From positions 1 through 23,644 of the IMG/VR virus record IMGVR_UViG_3300028829_000731: a stretch of DNA of 23,644 bases; one strand, given 5' to 3'. Under the pieces are notes generated by a model, which ran no database searches, was not told the DNA's origin, and worked only from the letters and a program-made list of their open reading frames with translations. This stretch comes from a virus. Below, one piece after another: positions 22,612 to 23,644 of this stretch. A program made the position numbers and the translations under genes. Position 1 is the first letter of the stretch, and every line of letters begins with the position of its first letter.

Positions 22612-22881
22612 TTACTCTTTCTCTAATGCTTGTCTGGCTGCGTTGTTGGCCTGAGCGATGCGCGCAATACGCTGAAGTAAAGGACATTCATCTACGTTGG
22701 GATTGTCCACACATTTCTCAGGCCAATAGAATGGCTGCTCAGTCCATACAGACAGGCAGCTAACTGCTTTAATCGGGGGAGGTTTAACTGGCCCTATTAG
22801 GGTCGTTCCGCAGGCTATCAGGACTGACATCAGTAACAACGTCGCTACGAGCTTTGGCAGCTTCTCTAACATCTTCTGCAT
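22612..22881 (-). CDS. Small lipoprotein, possible outer-membrane spanin
   Basis: An 89-residue protein with a lipoprotein signal: a basic start (KLPK), a hydrophobic core (LVATLLLMSVLIAC) and lipobox L-I-A-C at about 21-24. The mature part opens with a Pro-rich segment (GPVKPPPIKA) and holds three further Cys residues, then a short helix. Its first 98 bases overlap the preceding gene in another frame, the arrangement of many Rz/Rz1 spanin pairs, in which a small Pro-rich lipoprotein anchors in the outer membrane. An alternative start three codons in (MLEKLPK) is equally plausible. Extra Cys residues and length are not classical for Rz1, so the call is tentative. Confidence 0.55.
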   Translation of the reverse strand: MQKMLEKLPKLVATLLLMSVLIACGTTLIGPVKPPPIKAVSCLSVWTEQPFYWPEKCVDNPNVDECPLLQRIARIAQANNAARQALEKE

Positions 22882-22999
22882 CTCTTTCTAGCCAGTTGGC
22901 TTTAGCTGCTTGTTCAGTTTTCTTATCTGCCTTCTTAGCTGATATACCACCCACTATGCCAGTGATAAGTTTTAGTACTAGTTCAAGTACAGACCACAT
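22784..22999 (-). CDS. Short helix protein paired with the embedded lipoprotein (spanin- or holin-like)
   Basis: A 71-residue protein. Residues 2-20 (WSVLELVLKLITGIVGGIS) form one hydrophobic or amphipathic helix, followed by a charged helical stretch (KKADKKTEQAAKANW...) and a polar tail with PDSLRNDPNR. A membrane anchor plus charged helix, with a lipoprotein gene overlapping its end out of frame, suggests an inner-membrane spanin, although it is much shorter than lambda Rz. The anchor contains Glu and Lys, so membrane insertion is not certain. It starts at a TAATG junction with the upstream lipoprotein gene. A small holin is the alternative. Confidence 0.45.
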   Translation of the reverse strand: MWSVLELVLKLITGIVGGISAKKADKKTEQAAKANWLERDAEDVREAAKARSDVVTDVSPDSLRNDPNRAS

Positions 23000-23460
23000 T
23001 AGCAGGAACCGTTAGCTATAGCCACTTGCTCTCTGATTGAGAACATATCAATACCTATAACCGTAGCTATCTGAAAAGCAGTTGACAATTTCTCACTCAG
23101 AGTCTTAGCTTCTGAGAAGTCTTTACCGTTTCTTTTAGCTACTTCAATCAATTGAGTGGAGATGAGAGTGATTAGTTCTATACGAGCTGCAAGAATGCTA
23201 GCGCTATTAGCACTACTGTTATGCAACAGTGTAAGACGTGAAGCTGCCTCTGTTACTGCAGCTCTCTCGCTATCCTCTAAATAGGGCAAGACAGCCTCAG
23301 CAACAATGCGTGCTCTCTCACCTCTAGCCGACTCACACAAAGCTGGGCCTATCGTTCTGTCAAACACATAGCCCACAGAGCTATTGCCTTTGTCTATAAA
23401 GCCAGCACAGGCTGAAAGTGTAACAGCTAGAAGCATAGCTACGGTGATGTATTTCAACAT
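22999..23460 (-). CDS. Lipoprotein of unknown function
   Basis: A 153-residue protein with a clear lipoprotein signal peptide: MLKY, a hydrophobic core (ITVAMLLAVTL) and lipobox L-S-A-C at 15-18. The mature protein is mainly helical with charged stretches (about 40-70 and 100-135) and ends with NGSC, so a second Cys is the last residue. AGGA lies 7 bases before the ATG. Its stop overlaps the next start as TAATG, tying it to the possible spanin pair. Possible roles are envelope disruption or superinfection exclusion; nothing in the sequence decides. Confidence 0.6.
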   Translation of the reverse strand: MLKYITVAMLLAVTLSACAGFIDKGNSSVGYVFDRTIGPALCESARGERARIVAEAVLPYLEDSERAAVTEAASRLTLLHNSSANSASILAARIELITLISTQLIEVAKRNGKDFSEAKTLSEKLSTAFQIATVIGIDMFSIREQVAIANGSC

Positions 23461-23461
23461 T

Positions 23462-23644
23462 CTATGATCCTACAACATCTTTGACTGGCACTTTAAAACA
23501 GTTGATCTTAAAATCCACTATAGTACCGTCTTCCACCTTCTTTGTGTAGGCTGCGGCTGCAAGTGCATATGGAGGGCAAGCATCAACTACTGAACTCGTA
23601 GCTACAGCTGTGCCGTCAGGTTGCACTACAATAGCTAGAAAGAC
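23462..23644 (-). CDS. 3' end of a gene entering from the right edge
   Basis: An open frame of 60 codons enters from the right edge and ends with TAG at 23464-23462, just before the lipoprotein start. The visible residues (VFLAIVVQPDGTAVATSS, then ACPPYALAAAAYTKKVEDGT, then FKINCFKVPVKDVVGS) include two Cys residues and look like a small soluble domain. I recognise no motif. The close spacing to the lipoprotein gene, whose Shine-Dalgarno lies in its last codons, supports a real coding end. Confidence 0.5.
   Translation of the reverse strand, partial: VFLAIVVQPDGTAVATSSVVDACPPYALAAAAYTKKVEDGTIVDFKINCFKVPVKDVVGS

Overview
The window reads as part of the structural (late) module of a tailed double-stranded DNA bacteriophage. 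Every gene I can support lies on the minus strand, so transcription runs from position 23644 towards position 1. Genes are packed with gaps of a few bases or short overlaps. I see no tRNA, rRNA, CRISPR array or insertion sequence. The portal, then an adaptor-like protein, then a large nozzle-like protein, with no tape measure, tail tube or tail-assembly chaperone genes, points to a short-tailed (podovirus-like) virion. Several proteins resemble families I associate with marine phages. The bacterial host cannot be named; lipobox signal peptides and a possible spanin pair suggest a Gram-negative host.

In transcription order: (1) 23644-22612, a gene cut by the window edge, a lipoprotein, and an overlapping pair (short amphipathic-helix protein plus embedded lipoprotein) that may be spanins. 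(2) 22601-20362, packaging: small terminase, a small helix-turn-helix-like protein, and large terminase. (3) 20347-14239, portal, a small protein, a 949-residue protein with a zinc-protease-like HExxH motif and a Gly-rich tail, and the scaffold. (4) 14238-12331, a separate transcription unit: a good sigma-70-type promoter, a leader of about 225 nt with an 11-bp hairpin and a 12-bp palindrome, the major capsid protein, a probable decoration protein, and a strong intrinsic terminator. (5) 12312-8391, a small basic protein, two small virion proteins, a beta-propeller protein and a small fibre-associated protein. (6) 8383-1073, a 22-residue-repeat protein, a fibre-tail adaptor-like protein, adaptor, nozzle, a long fibre with an S74 self-cleaving C-terminus, and two small distal proteins. 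(7) 1063-1, an AT-rich GNAT acetyltransferase, a holin-like protein and the first 20 codons of another gene, possibly the endolysin.

Together the genes give a plausible assembly line: terminase loads DNA through the portal into a scaffolded shell; adaptor and nozzle close the neck; fibres and propeller or repeat proteins provide adhesion; lysis genes flank the block. The most interesting points are the self-contained capsid transcription unit with its structured leader, the HExxH protein in the position where phages often keep a prohead protease, and the nested 66/198-bp repeat array. All functional calls are from reading the sequence; no database search was run.
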